Position numbers and translations under genes: made by a program
The notes under the pieces: model-generated
What the model was told of the DNA's origin: nothing
Database searches by the model: none
What the model saw: only the letters and a program-made list of their open reading frames with translations
From: DATEOR01 sp963766725
GTDB taxonomy: Bacteria > Actinomycetota > Thermoleophilia > Gaiellales > Gaiellaceae
Length of the DNA: 64,000 nt
Assembly (NCBI GenBank): GCA_963766725.1
Contig: CAVYBK010000012.1
Span: 1 to 64,000, forward strand
Reading direction: 5' to 3'
Shown here: piece after piece, positions 35,516 to 44,257 of the stretch
Layout of the letters: every line of letters begins with the position of its first letter
How positions within the stretch are numbered: the first letter of the stretch is position 1

Positions 35516-37552
35516 TCAGCCGACGCGCTGCCGCTTGCGCATGAGCGCCTGGGCGCGCGTGACGACGTTCTCCGGTGTGAAGCCGAGCTTCTCGAGCACC
35601 GTCGCCCCCGGCGCCGAGGCGCCGAACCGCTCCAGCGAGACGACGTCTCCCTCCTGCCCGACCCACTTCCACCAGCCGAGCCCGACCCCGGCTTCGACGG
35701 AGAGGCGAGCCTCGACGTCGGGCGGGAGCACGGAGTCGCGGTAGTCGACTGGCTGTTCCTCGAAGAGCTCCCAGCACGGCATCGAGACGACCCGCGTGGC
35801 GATGCCCTCTTCCTGCAGCTGCTTCGCCGCCTCGAGGGCGACCCAGACCTCGGAGCCCGTGGCCATGACGATCAGCTCCGGGGAGCCGTTGCCGTTGCCG
35901 TCCCAGAGGACGTACGCGCCGCGCTCCACCCCCGCCGCGTCGCCGAGCTCCGAGCGGTCGAGCACCGGCAGGTCCTGGCGGCTCAGCGCGAGCCCGACCG
36001 GGCCGTCCTTGCGCTCGAGCGCGACCTTCCACGCGTAGGAGGTCTCGTTCGCATCGGCCGGGCGGAAGAACCAGAAGTTCGGGATTGCCCGGAGCGCCAT
36101 GTAATGCTCGACGGGCTGATGGGTCGGGCCGTCTTCGCCGAGGCCGACCGAGTCGTGCGTCCAGGCCCAGACGACCGGCAGGCCCATGAGCGCCGAGAGG
36201 CGAACGGCCGGCCGCATGTAGTCGCTGAAGATGAGAAAGGTCGAGCCGTAGGGCTTCACGATGCCGCCGTGGACGGCCAGGCCGTTCACGATCGAGCCCA
36301 TCGCGTGCTCGCGGACGCCGAAGGGGATGTTCCGCCCGGCGAAGTCCTGCGCGAAGACGCCCGCGCCGTCGAAGTTCGTCTTCGTCGACTCGACGAGGTC
36401 GGCCGCGCCGCCGAGCATCGTCGGCGCGTAGTTCTTGAAGGCCTCCATCACGGCGGCACCGGCGGCACGCGTGGCCATCTTGTCCTTCTCGGCGGGATCG
36501 AACTCGGGCAGTGCCTCGGCCCAGCCGGGTTTCAGCTCGCCGGCAAACGCACGGTCCCAGTCCTCGGCCATGTCGGGATAGGTGTTCCGCCACGCCTCCC
36601 AGCGGCGATGCCACTCGTCCTCGAGCTCCTGGCCCTTGTCGCGCAGGTTCATGTGCTCGTAGACGCCCTCCGGGACGACGAAATGCGCGTCGGGATCCCA
36701 GCCCATGATCCCCTTCGTGGCGCGGACCTCGTCCTCGCCGAGCGGCGCACCGTGCGCCTTGGCGGTGTCCTGGGCCTTGGGGGCGGGGTAGGCGATATGG
36801 CTGCGGACGACGATGAGCGACGGGCGCCCGCCTTCCTTCTGCGCGTTCGTGAGGGCGCGCCGAAGGGCGGCGAGGTCGTTGACGTCGGCCACGTGCTGGA
36901 CGTGCCAGCCGTAGGCCTCGAAGCGCTTGCCCTTGTCCTCGGAGTCGAAGGAGAGCGCAGTCGTGCCGTCGATCGTGATGCGGTTGTCGTCGTAGAAGAA
37001 GGTGAGCTTCCCGAGCCCGAAGGCGCCCGCGAGCGAGGCGGCCTCCTGGGAGACGCCCTCCATCAGGTCCCCGTCGGAGGCGATCCCGTAGACGCGGTGG
37101 TCGACGACGGTGTGGCCGGGGCGGTTGTAGCGCTGGCCGAGGAACTTCTCCGCCATCGCCATGCCGACCGCGTTCGAGATCCCCTGGCCAAGCGGGCCGG
37201 TGGTGGTCTCGATGCCCGGGGTGAGGAAGTGCTCCGGGTGTCCGGGTGTGAGCGACTCCCACTGGCGAAAGCGCTTGATCTCCTCGAGGGCGAGGTTGTA
37301 CCCGGTCAGGTGCAGGGCGGCGTACTGGAGGATGCAGGCATGCCCAGCGGAGAGGACGAAGCGGTCGCGGTCCGGCCAGTCGGGGTTCGACGGGTTCGCC
37401 CGCATGACATCTCGGTAGAGGACGTAGGCCACGGGAGCGAGCGCCATCGCGGTCCCCGGATGGCCTGCGTTGGCCTGCTGGACCGCGTCCATCGCGAGCG
37501 TGCGAATCGTCTCGATCGACAGCTGCTCGACCGTTTTCGTGTCCTTCGCCAC
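35516..37552 (-). CDS. tkt: Transketolase
   Basis: A 678-residue thiamine-diphosphate enzyme and the promoter-proximal gene of the pentose-phosphate operon. Diagnostic sites: NAGHPGTAMALAPVAY near the N-terminus, PLGQGISNAVGMA, the ThDP/Mg motif ASDGDLMEGVSQEAASLAG, the pyrimidine domain FGVREHAMGSIVNGLA, the DSVGLGEDGPTHQP segment and the C-terminal domain starting near LPVLDRSELGD. It moves two-carbon units between sugar phosphates. It diverges from the ABC-F gene with only 20 bases between the starts, so the promoters must overlap the coding ends. Confidence 0.96.
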   Translation of the reverse strand: MAKDTKTVEQLSIETIRTLAMDAVQQANAGHPGTAMALAPVAYVLYRDVMRANPSNPDWPDRDRFVLSAGHACILQYAALHLTGYNLALEEIKRFRQWESLTPGHPEHFLTPGIETTTGPLGQGISNAVGMAMAEKFLGQRYNRPGHTVVDHRVYGIASDGDLMEGVSQEAASLAGAFGLGKLTFFYDDNRITIDGTTALSFDSEDKGKRFEAYGWHVQHVADVNDLAALRRALTNAQKEGGRPSLIVVRSHIAYPAPKAQDTAKAHGAPLGEDEVRATKGIMGWDPDAHFVVPEGVYEHMNLRDKGQELEDEWHRRWEAWRNTYPDMAEDWDRAFAGELKPGWAEALPEFDPAEKDKMATRAAGAAVMEAFKNYAPTMLGGAADLVESTKTNFDGAGVFAQDFAGRNIPFGVREHAMGSIVNGLAVHGGIVKPYGSTFLIFSDYMRPAVRLSALMGLPVVWAWTHDSVGLGEDGPTHQPVEHYMALRAIPNFWFFRPADANETSYAWKVALERKDGPVGLALSRQDLPVLDRSELGDAAGVERGAYVLWDGNGNGSPELIVMATGSEVWVALEAAKQLQEEGIATRVVSMPCWELFEEQPVDYRDSVLPPDVEARLSVEAGVGLGWWKWVGQEGDVVSLERFGASAPGATVLEKLGFTPENVVTRAQALMRKRQRVG

Positions 37553-37572
37553 GTCACTGCAACCATACCCAC

Positions 37573-39432
37573 ATGGCTGTTCTTATCGCGTCCCGCCTGA
37601 GAAAGGAGATTGCGGGCGACGCGCTGTTCGACGGAGTGAGCTTCAAGGTCGAGCGGCGCGACCGTCTCGCCCTGGCCGGCCCCAACGGGGCGGGCAAGAC
37701 GACCCTGCTCCGGATGCTCATGGGCGAGACCCGTCTGGACGGCGGCGAGCTCGCCTTCGAGAAGGGAACGCGGGTCGCGCTGCACGACCAGCGCCCTCCG
37801 CTCGAGCGCGGGTTGACGCTGCGCGAATACGTCCTCGAAGGCGCCCGCGACCTCGTCGCGGCCGAGGAGGAGCTGCGGCGGCTCGAGTCCGCGATGGCGG
37901 CCGGGGATCACGGGGCCGACACCCTCTCCGCCTACTCGGCTGCGCAGGCCAGGCTCGAGCACGCGGGCGGCTACGGCTGGCGTGACCACGCGACAGCGGT
38001 CGTGCGCGGCCTCGGATTCGCGGACGACGACCTCGACCGCAGCCTTCGCACCTTCTCGGGCGGCGAGCTGACACGCGCTTCGCTGGCGCGCGCTCTCGCC
38101 GGCGACCCGGACCTGCTCCTCCTCGACGAGCCCACGAACCACCTCGACGTGACGAGCATCGAGTGGCTCGAGCGAGAGCTCTCGGCGCTCGACGCCGGCG
38201 TGATCCTCGTTGCGCACGACCGGTGGTTTCTGGAGGCGGTCACGAACGCGACGCTCGAGCTCGAGGCCGGAAAGGCGACCTATTTCGCCGGCCCGTGGCA
38301 CGCGTGGCGACGGGAGAAGGCCGAGCGCGCCGCCCATGCCGCGAAGACCGCCGACCGCATCTCGGTCGACATCGACCGCCTCGAGCGGTTCGTTGCGCGC
38401 TTCCGGTACAAGAAGTCGAAAGCCAAGCAGGCGCAGGCGAAGCTGACGCAGATCTCGCGCCTGGAGAAGGAGCGTTCGGGCGTCCGGGCCGAGCACGACC
38501 TGCTCACGCGCCGCTCGAAGCGGCTCGGGTTCGACTTCGGCGACCCGAAGCGCACCGGCCGAACGGTCCTCGAGATCGAGCACGCCGACGTCGGCGTCGC
38601 GGACCGCGAGCTGCTCCACGACGTCTCGCTCGCGCTCGAACGGGGCGAGCACGTCGCGTTCGTCGGCCCGAACGGCAGCGGCAAAACCACGCTCCTCGAG
38701 CAGATCGTCGCCGACGACTTCAAGCTGGGCTACGGCGTCGAGCTCGGCTACTTCCCGCAGCAGGAGGTCCATCTGGACGAACGCGGGAGCGTCCTCGACT
38801 GCATGCAAGCGATGACCGGGTTGACGAGGCCTCGCGCGCAGTCGCTCCTCGGGCGCTTCCTCTTCTCCGGCTGGGAGGCGCACGAGAAGCCTGTCACCGC
38901 GCTCTCCGGCGGGGAGCGGCGGCGCCTCGCGCTCGCCGTCCTCGTCGCCTCGGGCGCGAACTTCCTCGTCCTCGACGAACCGACGAACCACCTCGACCTG
39001 GAGAGCCGGGAGGCGCTGGAGGCGGCCCTGGAGGCGTTCCCCGGAACCGTGCTGATCGTGTCACATGACCGCGCGCTTCTCGACGCGGTCGCGCACCGTA
39101 CCGCTGCGGTCGAAGACGGGACCGTGCGCGTCTACGACGGCGGCTGGGCCGATCTCCTGCGGGCACGGGAGGAGCGCGAGGCACCGCCTCCGGAGCCCAG
39201 CCCGAAGAAGGAGCCGAAGCCGCGGCGGCAGAAGGCGTCGCGGGAACAGGAGCCACTCGAGCTTCTCGAACGCGAGATCGAGGAGCAGGAGGCGCTCATC
39301 GCCCGCATCGAGGGCAAGCTCGCGGAGGACTGGGGCGATGCCGACACGGTTGCCGCGCACCGCGCGGCCCGCGAGGAGCTGCAGAGCCTCCTCACGCGCT
39401 GGGAGCGGATGCTGGACGAGGTCGCCGGCTAG
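37573..39432 (+). CDS. ABC-F family ATPase (Uup/EttA type)
   Basis: A 619-residue soluble protein with two tandem nucleotide-binding domains and no membrane segment. Domain one: GPNGAGKTT, TFSGGELTRASLARAL and LLLLDEPTNHLD. The positively charged linker with coiled-coil propensity (FRYKKSKAKQAQAKL) lies near residue 275. Domain two: GPNGSGKTT, ALSGGERRRLALAVL and LVLDEPTNHLD. The last 85 residues form a basic Pro/Lys stretch (PKKEPKPRRQKA) then a coiled coil, as in Uup-like proteins. These factors act on the ribosome in translation or give protection from ribosome-targeting antibiotics. Its stop codon TAG overlaps that of the convergent dehydrogenase in a CTAG palindrome. Confidence 0.9.
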   Translation: MAVLIASRLRKEIAGDALFDGVSFKVERRDRLALAGPNGAGKTTLLRMLMGETRLDGGELAFEKGTRVALHDQRPPLERGLTLREYVLEGARDLVAAEEELRRLESAMAAGDHGADTLSAYSAAQARLEHAGGYGWRDHATAVVRGLGFADDDLDRSLRTFSGGELTRASLARALAGDPDLLLLDEPTNHLDVTSIEWLERELSALDAGVILVAHDRWFLEAVTNATLELEAGKATYFAGPWHAWRREKAERAAHAAKTADRISVDIDRLERFVARFRYKKSKAKQAQAKLTQISRLEKERSGVRAEHDLLTRRSKRLGFDFGDPKRTGRTVLEIEHADVGVADRELLHDVSLALERGEHVAFVGPNGSGKTTLLEQIVADDFKLGYGVELGYFPQQEVHLDERGSVLDCMQAMTGLTRPRAQSLLGRFLFSGWEAHEKPVTALSGGERRRLALAVLVASGANFLVLDEPTNHLDLESREALEAALEAFPGTVLIVSHDRALLDAVAHRTAAVEDGTVRVYDGGWADLLRAREEREAPPPEPSPKKEPKPRRQKASREQEPLELLEREIEEQEALIARIEGKLAEDWGDADTVAAHRAAREELQSLLTRWERMLDEVAG

Positions 39433-40506
39433 GCGGCGACGAGGTCGTCCAGGACCTTGTCCGCAGCTCCCGTCTCCGCAGCGAGGTAGGCACGCACGTC
39501 GCGGAGAGCGGCCTCGAGAGGCGTCACGCCCTCGGCGTCCGCAGCGGCGAGGGTGCTCGTCACCGTTTCGGCGACCAGCTCTTCGATCTTCGCGAGCGCC
39601 TCCTCCGGCTCGTCGTCCTGCTCGACACTCTCGTACAGGTGCACGCCGCCGGAGTTCGAGATGAAGTCAGGGATCGCGACGACTCCGCGCCGGTGCAGAG
39701 TCTCGACCGACGCCGGGCGCATAGGGGATGTTGGCCCCGGGCGAGACGACAGCACAGCGGACGCGCTCGGCGACCTTCCGCGTAATCGAGTCGGGGCGGG
39801 CGCCGGGGACGAGCACATCCACTTCCAACCCGAAGAGCTCCTCGCGCGGCCGTGCCTCACGGTCAGCGTTCTCGACGAAACGGTCGCCGAAGCGCCCGCG
39901 TAGCTCGAGCAGCTGCTCGACGTCGAGACCGGCCGGGTCGGCGACGAGCCCGTGCACGGTGCTGATCGCAACGACACGCGCGCCGGCCCGTGCGCAGGCG
40001 CGCGCGGTTCCGGCGCCGACCTTGCCGAAGCCCTCGATCGCAACCGTCGCTCCTTCGAGCCCCCGCCCGAGGTGTGCGAGTGCGGCCTCGGCGGCCGCCT
40101 TGACGCCATGGCCGGTCGCCAGATCGTCCATGCCGAGCCCCTCATGGCTCTGCGCCCACAGAGGCAGGTCCTCGACGAGGTCCGGAGTGACGAAGTCGGC
40201 CGGCCGGGTGCCCATGTCCGGACCGGTCAGGAAGACGTCTCGGAAGGGTGTGAGGGCTCGCCGGTAGGCGGCGAGAACGGCGTCGCGATCGCCTCCCTCG
40301 AACCGGATCCCGGCCTTTGCTCCCGCGTAGCGAACGCCGCAGACCGCGAACTTCCACGTCATCGCGCGGGCGAGGCGCGCCACCTCGCGCGCGTCCACGT
40401 CCGGCAGCATCCGCGTCCCGCCGGCCGAAACCGGAAAGAGATCGTGGTCGATGACGATGAGGGCGTCCAGGCCCGCCGCTCCGTCCCGAAGCTCGATCCG
40501 CCGCAC
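39429..40506 (-). CDS. Glu/Leu/Phe/Val dehydrogenase, one-base frameshift near 39718-39726
   Basis: NAD(P)-dependent oxidative deaminase of an amino acid. ATG 40506 opens VIDHDLFPVSAGGTRMLP and RYAGAKAGI, which carries the catalytic Lys in a variant GGAKGG loop. The nucleotide-binding domain is VAIEGFGKVGAGTARAC. After ANIPYA an extra C in a CCC run shifts the frame. Removing it gives PASVETLHRRGVVAIPDFISNSGGV, the conserved C-terminal part, to the stop at 39429. The joined length is about 358 residues, close to leucine dehydrogenases rather than full-length glutamate dehydrogenases. Substrate is not certain. Confidence 0.86.
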
Positions 40507-40516
40507 GCCGAAGAGC

Positions 40517-42126
40517 TTAGTCGTCCGCCGGAAGGCGCAAGGCCCAGAGACGGGATCTGCCGCCGTCGGCCTCCACCCAGGAAATCTTTCGCCCGAGCAG
40601 CCGCACGCCGAGCTGCGCCTCGGCCGGACGCCACACGGTCCAGGTGCGGCCCGATCCGGTCGCGAGCGCCCGAAGCGCGTGCGACGGAGCGGTAGAGGAT
40701 CCAGGGCTCATGAACGGAGAGGGAGGGAAGCGTGGCGGCGGCCACCTCCCTCTTGCCGAGGCGCTTTCCCGTCGAGATCCGGAACCACTCGAGCCAGGTG
40801 CGGCCCGCTGAGCCCTGCGAGAGGACGGCGGCGAGGCCGTCGTCGAGTGCGACCGCCGCGACTGCCCCTGACGCGTCCAGGGCCTGCTCGACGGCACACG
40901 TGTCCGGATCGAGGAGCGTCGATCGTGCTTCCCACGCCGACCGCGAGGCGGTCTCCCCCCGCCGCGAGAACGTCGGCGCTCACGGGACAGTCGGGGCCGC
41001 CCACGGTCGACACCTCGTTCCCGTGCGCGTAGGCGAGGGTCTCGCCGCTCGCGGCAAGAGGCCCGAGCGGATCCGAGGAGTCGAAGTCGCCCAGGTCGAC
41101 GGGCGCCGGGGAGCCGTAGTCCGCGGCGGCCAGGTGCGACTCACCGCTGTCGGGCCAGGACCAGAGCGCCCGCGAGCCGGCTGAGACGACTTGGAAGCCG
41201 GTGCACGAGGCCGCCCCGGTGGCGAAGGTGCGCTTCCCGCCCTCATGCGGGCGGATCGTCACGGCGGCGCAGTCGGGCCGTGCCGTGACGACCGCTGCTC
41301 GGCTCAGCGCGGCGCGGCCGGCCCGGGGAAGGCGGCCGCCCGGAGCGGGCACGCCGCGGAGCAGGCGAGTGGCAAGGCCGCGCAGCGTCTCCTTCCCGTA
41401 CTCGTGGTTCGGGTCGAACCGGGTGAAGAGGGCGAGCGAGAAGCGCTCGCCACCCGCGCGATAGAGCGCCACCTGGTGGTCGACGAGGCCCGTGCCCGAG
41501 CCCCAGCCTCCCTTGAAGTAGAGGTTCCAGCGGCCGTGCGGAACGCGTCCGACACCCCAGCGCTGGGACGGGACGACAGTCGCGAGGAGGTGCATCGCGT
41601 AGCGGCGGTGTCTCGCCGGCACGAGGCGGTCGATCGTGTGGAAGAAGAGCGCCTGGCCTCGGGGGGTGATCTCGGACTCGCCCCAGATCGGCCAATGCAG
41701 CCGAAAGTGCTCCATGCCGGCGGCCTTCGCGAGCGCGTCGAGCCTCGCTTCGCCGACGAGGCCGACCATCCGCGAGGCGGCGGCGTTGTCCGACCGCTGG
41801 ATCATCGGCCTGAGCAGGTCGCGCTCCCACTGCTCGAGGTCGCGGCCGCGGACATCCGGGCGGCGAAGGTAGGCGACGAGCAGCATCGCCTTCAGCACGC
41901 TCGCGGACGGCGCGACGGCGCGGGCGTGATAACCGTGCAGCCGGCCGGCCTCGTCCACCACCGCGAACGTGATCGTCCCGGAGCGCGTCTGGGCGTAGCG
42001 CTCCGCGGCTGCCATGCGAGACTTCCAGGTCGGGGGCGCGGCGGCGTGGGCGGGCGTCGCCACGACCGCAGTCGTGACGGCCACGGCGACCGCGAGGCCC
42101 GCGGCGGCGACGCGCGCGTCAGTCAC
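40517..42126 (-). CDS. Secreted serine beta-lactamase-like hydrolase with C-terminal extension, frame changes near 40925 and 40690
   Basis: GTG 42126 overlaps the ANTAR regulator stop by 8 bases and gives a signal peptide (GLAVAVAVTTAVVATPAHA). The hydrolase domain (about 30-280) has the penicillin-recognising triad: SVLK nucleophile motif, SDN in QRSDNAAASRM and KGG in FKGGWGSGTG. After residue 290 a beta-rich domain of about 240 residues follows, with repeated LWSW/LAYA-type strands. Its reading frame changes at about 40925 (TLLDPDTCAVEQAL resumes) and about 40690 (ALRALATGSGRTW resumes), ending at TAA 40517. It may be a beta-lactamase or a transpeptidase-like/PBP-related protein; the low catalytic context prevents choosing. 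Confidence 0.74.
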
Positions 42127-42736
42127 TGTCGAACGTTGCGATGACCGCTTCTGCCACGACCCGCAACGGCCTGCCCGACGACTGGCTCGCACGGCGCAGC
42201 CGGACGAACGCGTCGTTCTCGGAGAGCCCCTCGCGCTCCATCAGGATCCCCTTTGCCCGCTCGACGACCTTCCGAGTCGCAAGCGCCTCGGCCAGCGACT
42301 CCGCCTCGTCGCGCATGGTCTCGAGCTCCGCGTGACGCGCGCGCGCAGTCTGGATGGCGGGCAGAAGGTCGGTCTCCCGGAACGGCTTCACGAGGTACCC
42401 GAAGACGCCGGCTTCCACGGCGCGCGCGACCAGCTCCTCCTGGCCGTAGGCGGTCAGCATCACGATCGGAATCGGGCGCTCTGCGAGGATCCGCCGCGCC
42501 GCCTCGATGCCGTCCAGCCGCGGCATCTTGACGTCGAGAATCGCGAGCTCGGGCTCCTCGGTCTGTGCGAGAGCGACCGCCTCCTCGCCGTCGCGCGCCT
42601 CGGCGCAGACCTCGTGTCCCGCGCGCTCGAGGACGTCGCGGAGGTCGAGGCGGATGATCGTCTCGTCCTCGGCGATGAGGATACGAAGGCGCGGCGGGCC
42701 GTCGTCCGGCACGGATTCGTGAGCCTCGCGTGTCAC
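42119..42736 (-). CDS. ANTAR-domain response regulator
   Basis: A 205-residue protein: receiver domain (about 17-130) with acidic pocket AEDE, phosphorylatable Asp in LAILDVKMP, Thr in MLTAYGQ and Lys in YLVKPF; then a helix and an ANTAR RNA-binding domain (about 145-200) with the core ERAKGILMEREGLSENDAFVRLRRAS. ANTAR proteins act as transcription antiterminators on two-hairpin RNA targets, controlled by phosphorylation. The upstream GAF-HisKA_2 kinase is a natural partner, as in EutV/EutW and similar pairs. The target RNA is not obvious in this window. Confidence 0.92.
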   Translation of the reverse strand: MTREAHESVPDDGPPRLRILIAEDETIIRLDLRDVLERAGHEVCAEARDGEEAVALAQTEEPELAILDVKMPRLDGIEAARRILAERPIPIVMLTAYGQEELVARAVEAGVFGYLVKPFRETDLLPAIQTARARHAELETMRDEAESLAEALATRKVVERAKGILMEREGLSENDAFVRLRRASQSSGRPLRVVAEAVIATFDSD

Positions 42737-42812
42737 CCGCGCGCGCCCGGGAGGGTTAGGCTGAAGCCATAGGGACGGGGAGGTGGGTCTCCCAGGTTGT
42801 CAACCGCGAACC

Positions 42813-44213
42813 TCACGGCTGGAACGTGACCTCGGCCGTGAGCCCCGCCTCGCCCGAGAGCGACAGCTCGCCGTTCAGCTCGTCCCGGACGAGCGCCCGC
42901 ACGATCGAGAGCCCTGTGCCCTCGTCGCCCGGCTCCCACGTGCCGTTGTCCGCGACCGTGAGGCTCACCGCGCCGTTTCGCCGCACGAGCTCGACGTGCA
43001 CCTCGTCGCCGCCGTGCTCGAGCGCGTTCTGGAGGAGCTCGCTGAACACCAGCGCCAGCGCCGTCGCCCGCGCGCCGTGCAGCTCGATCGACTCGACGCG
43101 GGAGTCGACGTGCTTTTCCCCGGCCAGCCCCTGGACGATCATCGCGCGGAGGCGCTCCACGAGCTCGCCGAGGTCGACCTCCTCGTCGCGGCGCTCGGTC
43201 AGGACCTCGTGCACGGCCGCGATCGCGAGGATGCGGTTGACGGAGTCGGAGAGCGCCTTCTCGGCATCCGGACCGGGCGCCCGGGCCTGGAGGCGGAGCA
43301 GGGAGGCGACGGTCTGGAGGTTGTTTTTCACCCGGTGGTGGATCTCCTGGGCCACGACTCCGCGCATGACCGCGCGCCCGTGCTCGAGGGCGACCGCCGC
43401 GTGCCGCGCGATCGAGGCGAGGAGCCGCTCCTCCTCCGCGGTGAACGGCGTGTCGCGGTCGCAGACGAGCTCGCCGACCTCCCGCCCGCGCCAGCGCAGC
43501 GGGAACCTGACCGCGTGCGCGCCGGCGCGTCCTTCCGGCCAGGCGATCGTGCCGTCCTCGAGCACGAGCGCCGCGCCCGTCGCGTCGACGGCCGCCATCG
43601 TCGTCTTCACGATCGCCTCGAGCGACTCCTCGAGATAGAGGGACTCGGAGACGGCCTCCGAGATGGAGGCGAGCGCTTCGAGCTCGGCGACGCGGCGCTG
43701 CGCGTGCTCGTAGAGCTTGGCGTTCTCGATCGCCTGTGCGACCTGGCCCGCGATCGCCATGAGGAGGTCGACCTCGTCGGGCCCGAACTCACGGGGAGCC
43801 TCGGTGCGGACGTTGAGGGCTCCCTCGAGGCGCTCCTTGGCGAGGATGGGAACGGCGAGGATCGACTCGTACTGCTCTTCGCGCAGGTTCGGGAAGCGCT
43901 TGAAGCGGGGGTCGAGATGAGCCGCCTTCGGGATCATCACCGGCGCCCGCTCGGCGGCCGCGGCCCCGGTGATCCCCTCGCCGGGGCGCATCTTCGGGAC
44001 GCGCGTGAGCTCCTCCACCCTCGTGCCGTAGGAGGCGCGCAGGACGAGCTCGTTCGCCGCCTCGTCGTAGAGATAGACGAAGCATGCGTCGGTCTCGAGG
44101 GCCTCGGCGACCTTGTGCGCGATCAGCTGGAAGACCTCGTCGAGGTCGAGAGTCGAGTTGACGGCGGCGATCGTCTCGGTCAGAAGCCTGAGGTGCCGGG
44201 CGGAGCGGTCCAC
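42813..44213 (-). CDS. GAF-GAF-HisKA_2 sensor histidine kinase
   Basis: A 466-residue soluble kinase with no membrane segment. It has two GAF sensory domains (about 15-165 and 180-300), and a HisKA_2 dimerisation domain with the phospho-acceptor motif EIHHRVKNNLQTVASLLRLQAR. The HATPase_c domain has LVFSELLQNALEHG and DNGTWEPGDEGTGLSIV. This HWE/HisKA_2 class commonly phosphorylates ANTAR regulators, matching the next gene downstream (76-base gap). GAF ligands may be small molecules, haem or light-sensing bilins, and no Cys chromophore site stands out. It diverges from the PAS kinase with 44 bases between starts. Confidence 0.92.
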   Translation of the reverse strand: MDRSARHLRLLTETIAAVNSTLDLDEVFQLIAHKVAEALETDACFVYLYDEAANELVLRASYGTRVEELTRVPKMRPGEGITGAAAAERAPVMIPKAAHLDPRFKRFPNLREEQYESILAVPILAKERLEGALNVRTEAPREFGPDEVDLLMAIAGQVAQAIENAKLYEHAQRRVAELEALASISEAVSESLYLEESLEAIVKTTMAAVDATGAALVLEDGTIAWPEGRAGAHAVRFPLRWRGREVGELVCDRDTPFTAEEERLLASIARHAAVALEHGRAVMRGVVAQEIHHRVKNNLQTVASLLRLQARAPGPDAEKALSDSVNRILAIAAVHEVLTERRDEEVDLGELVERLRAMIVQGLAGEKHVDSRVESIELHGARATALALVFSELLQNALEHGGDEVHVELVRRNGAVSLTVADNGTWEPGDEGTGLSIVRALVRDELNGELSLSGEAGLTAEVTFQP

Positions 44214-44257
44214 GAACCAAGCTTAAGCGAGCCGATTGCGACTCCGATAACGAGTTC

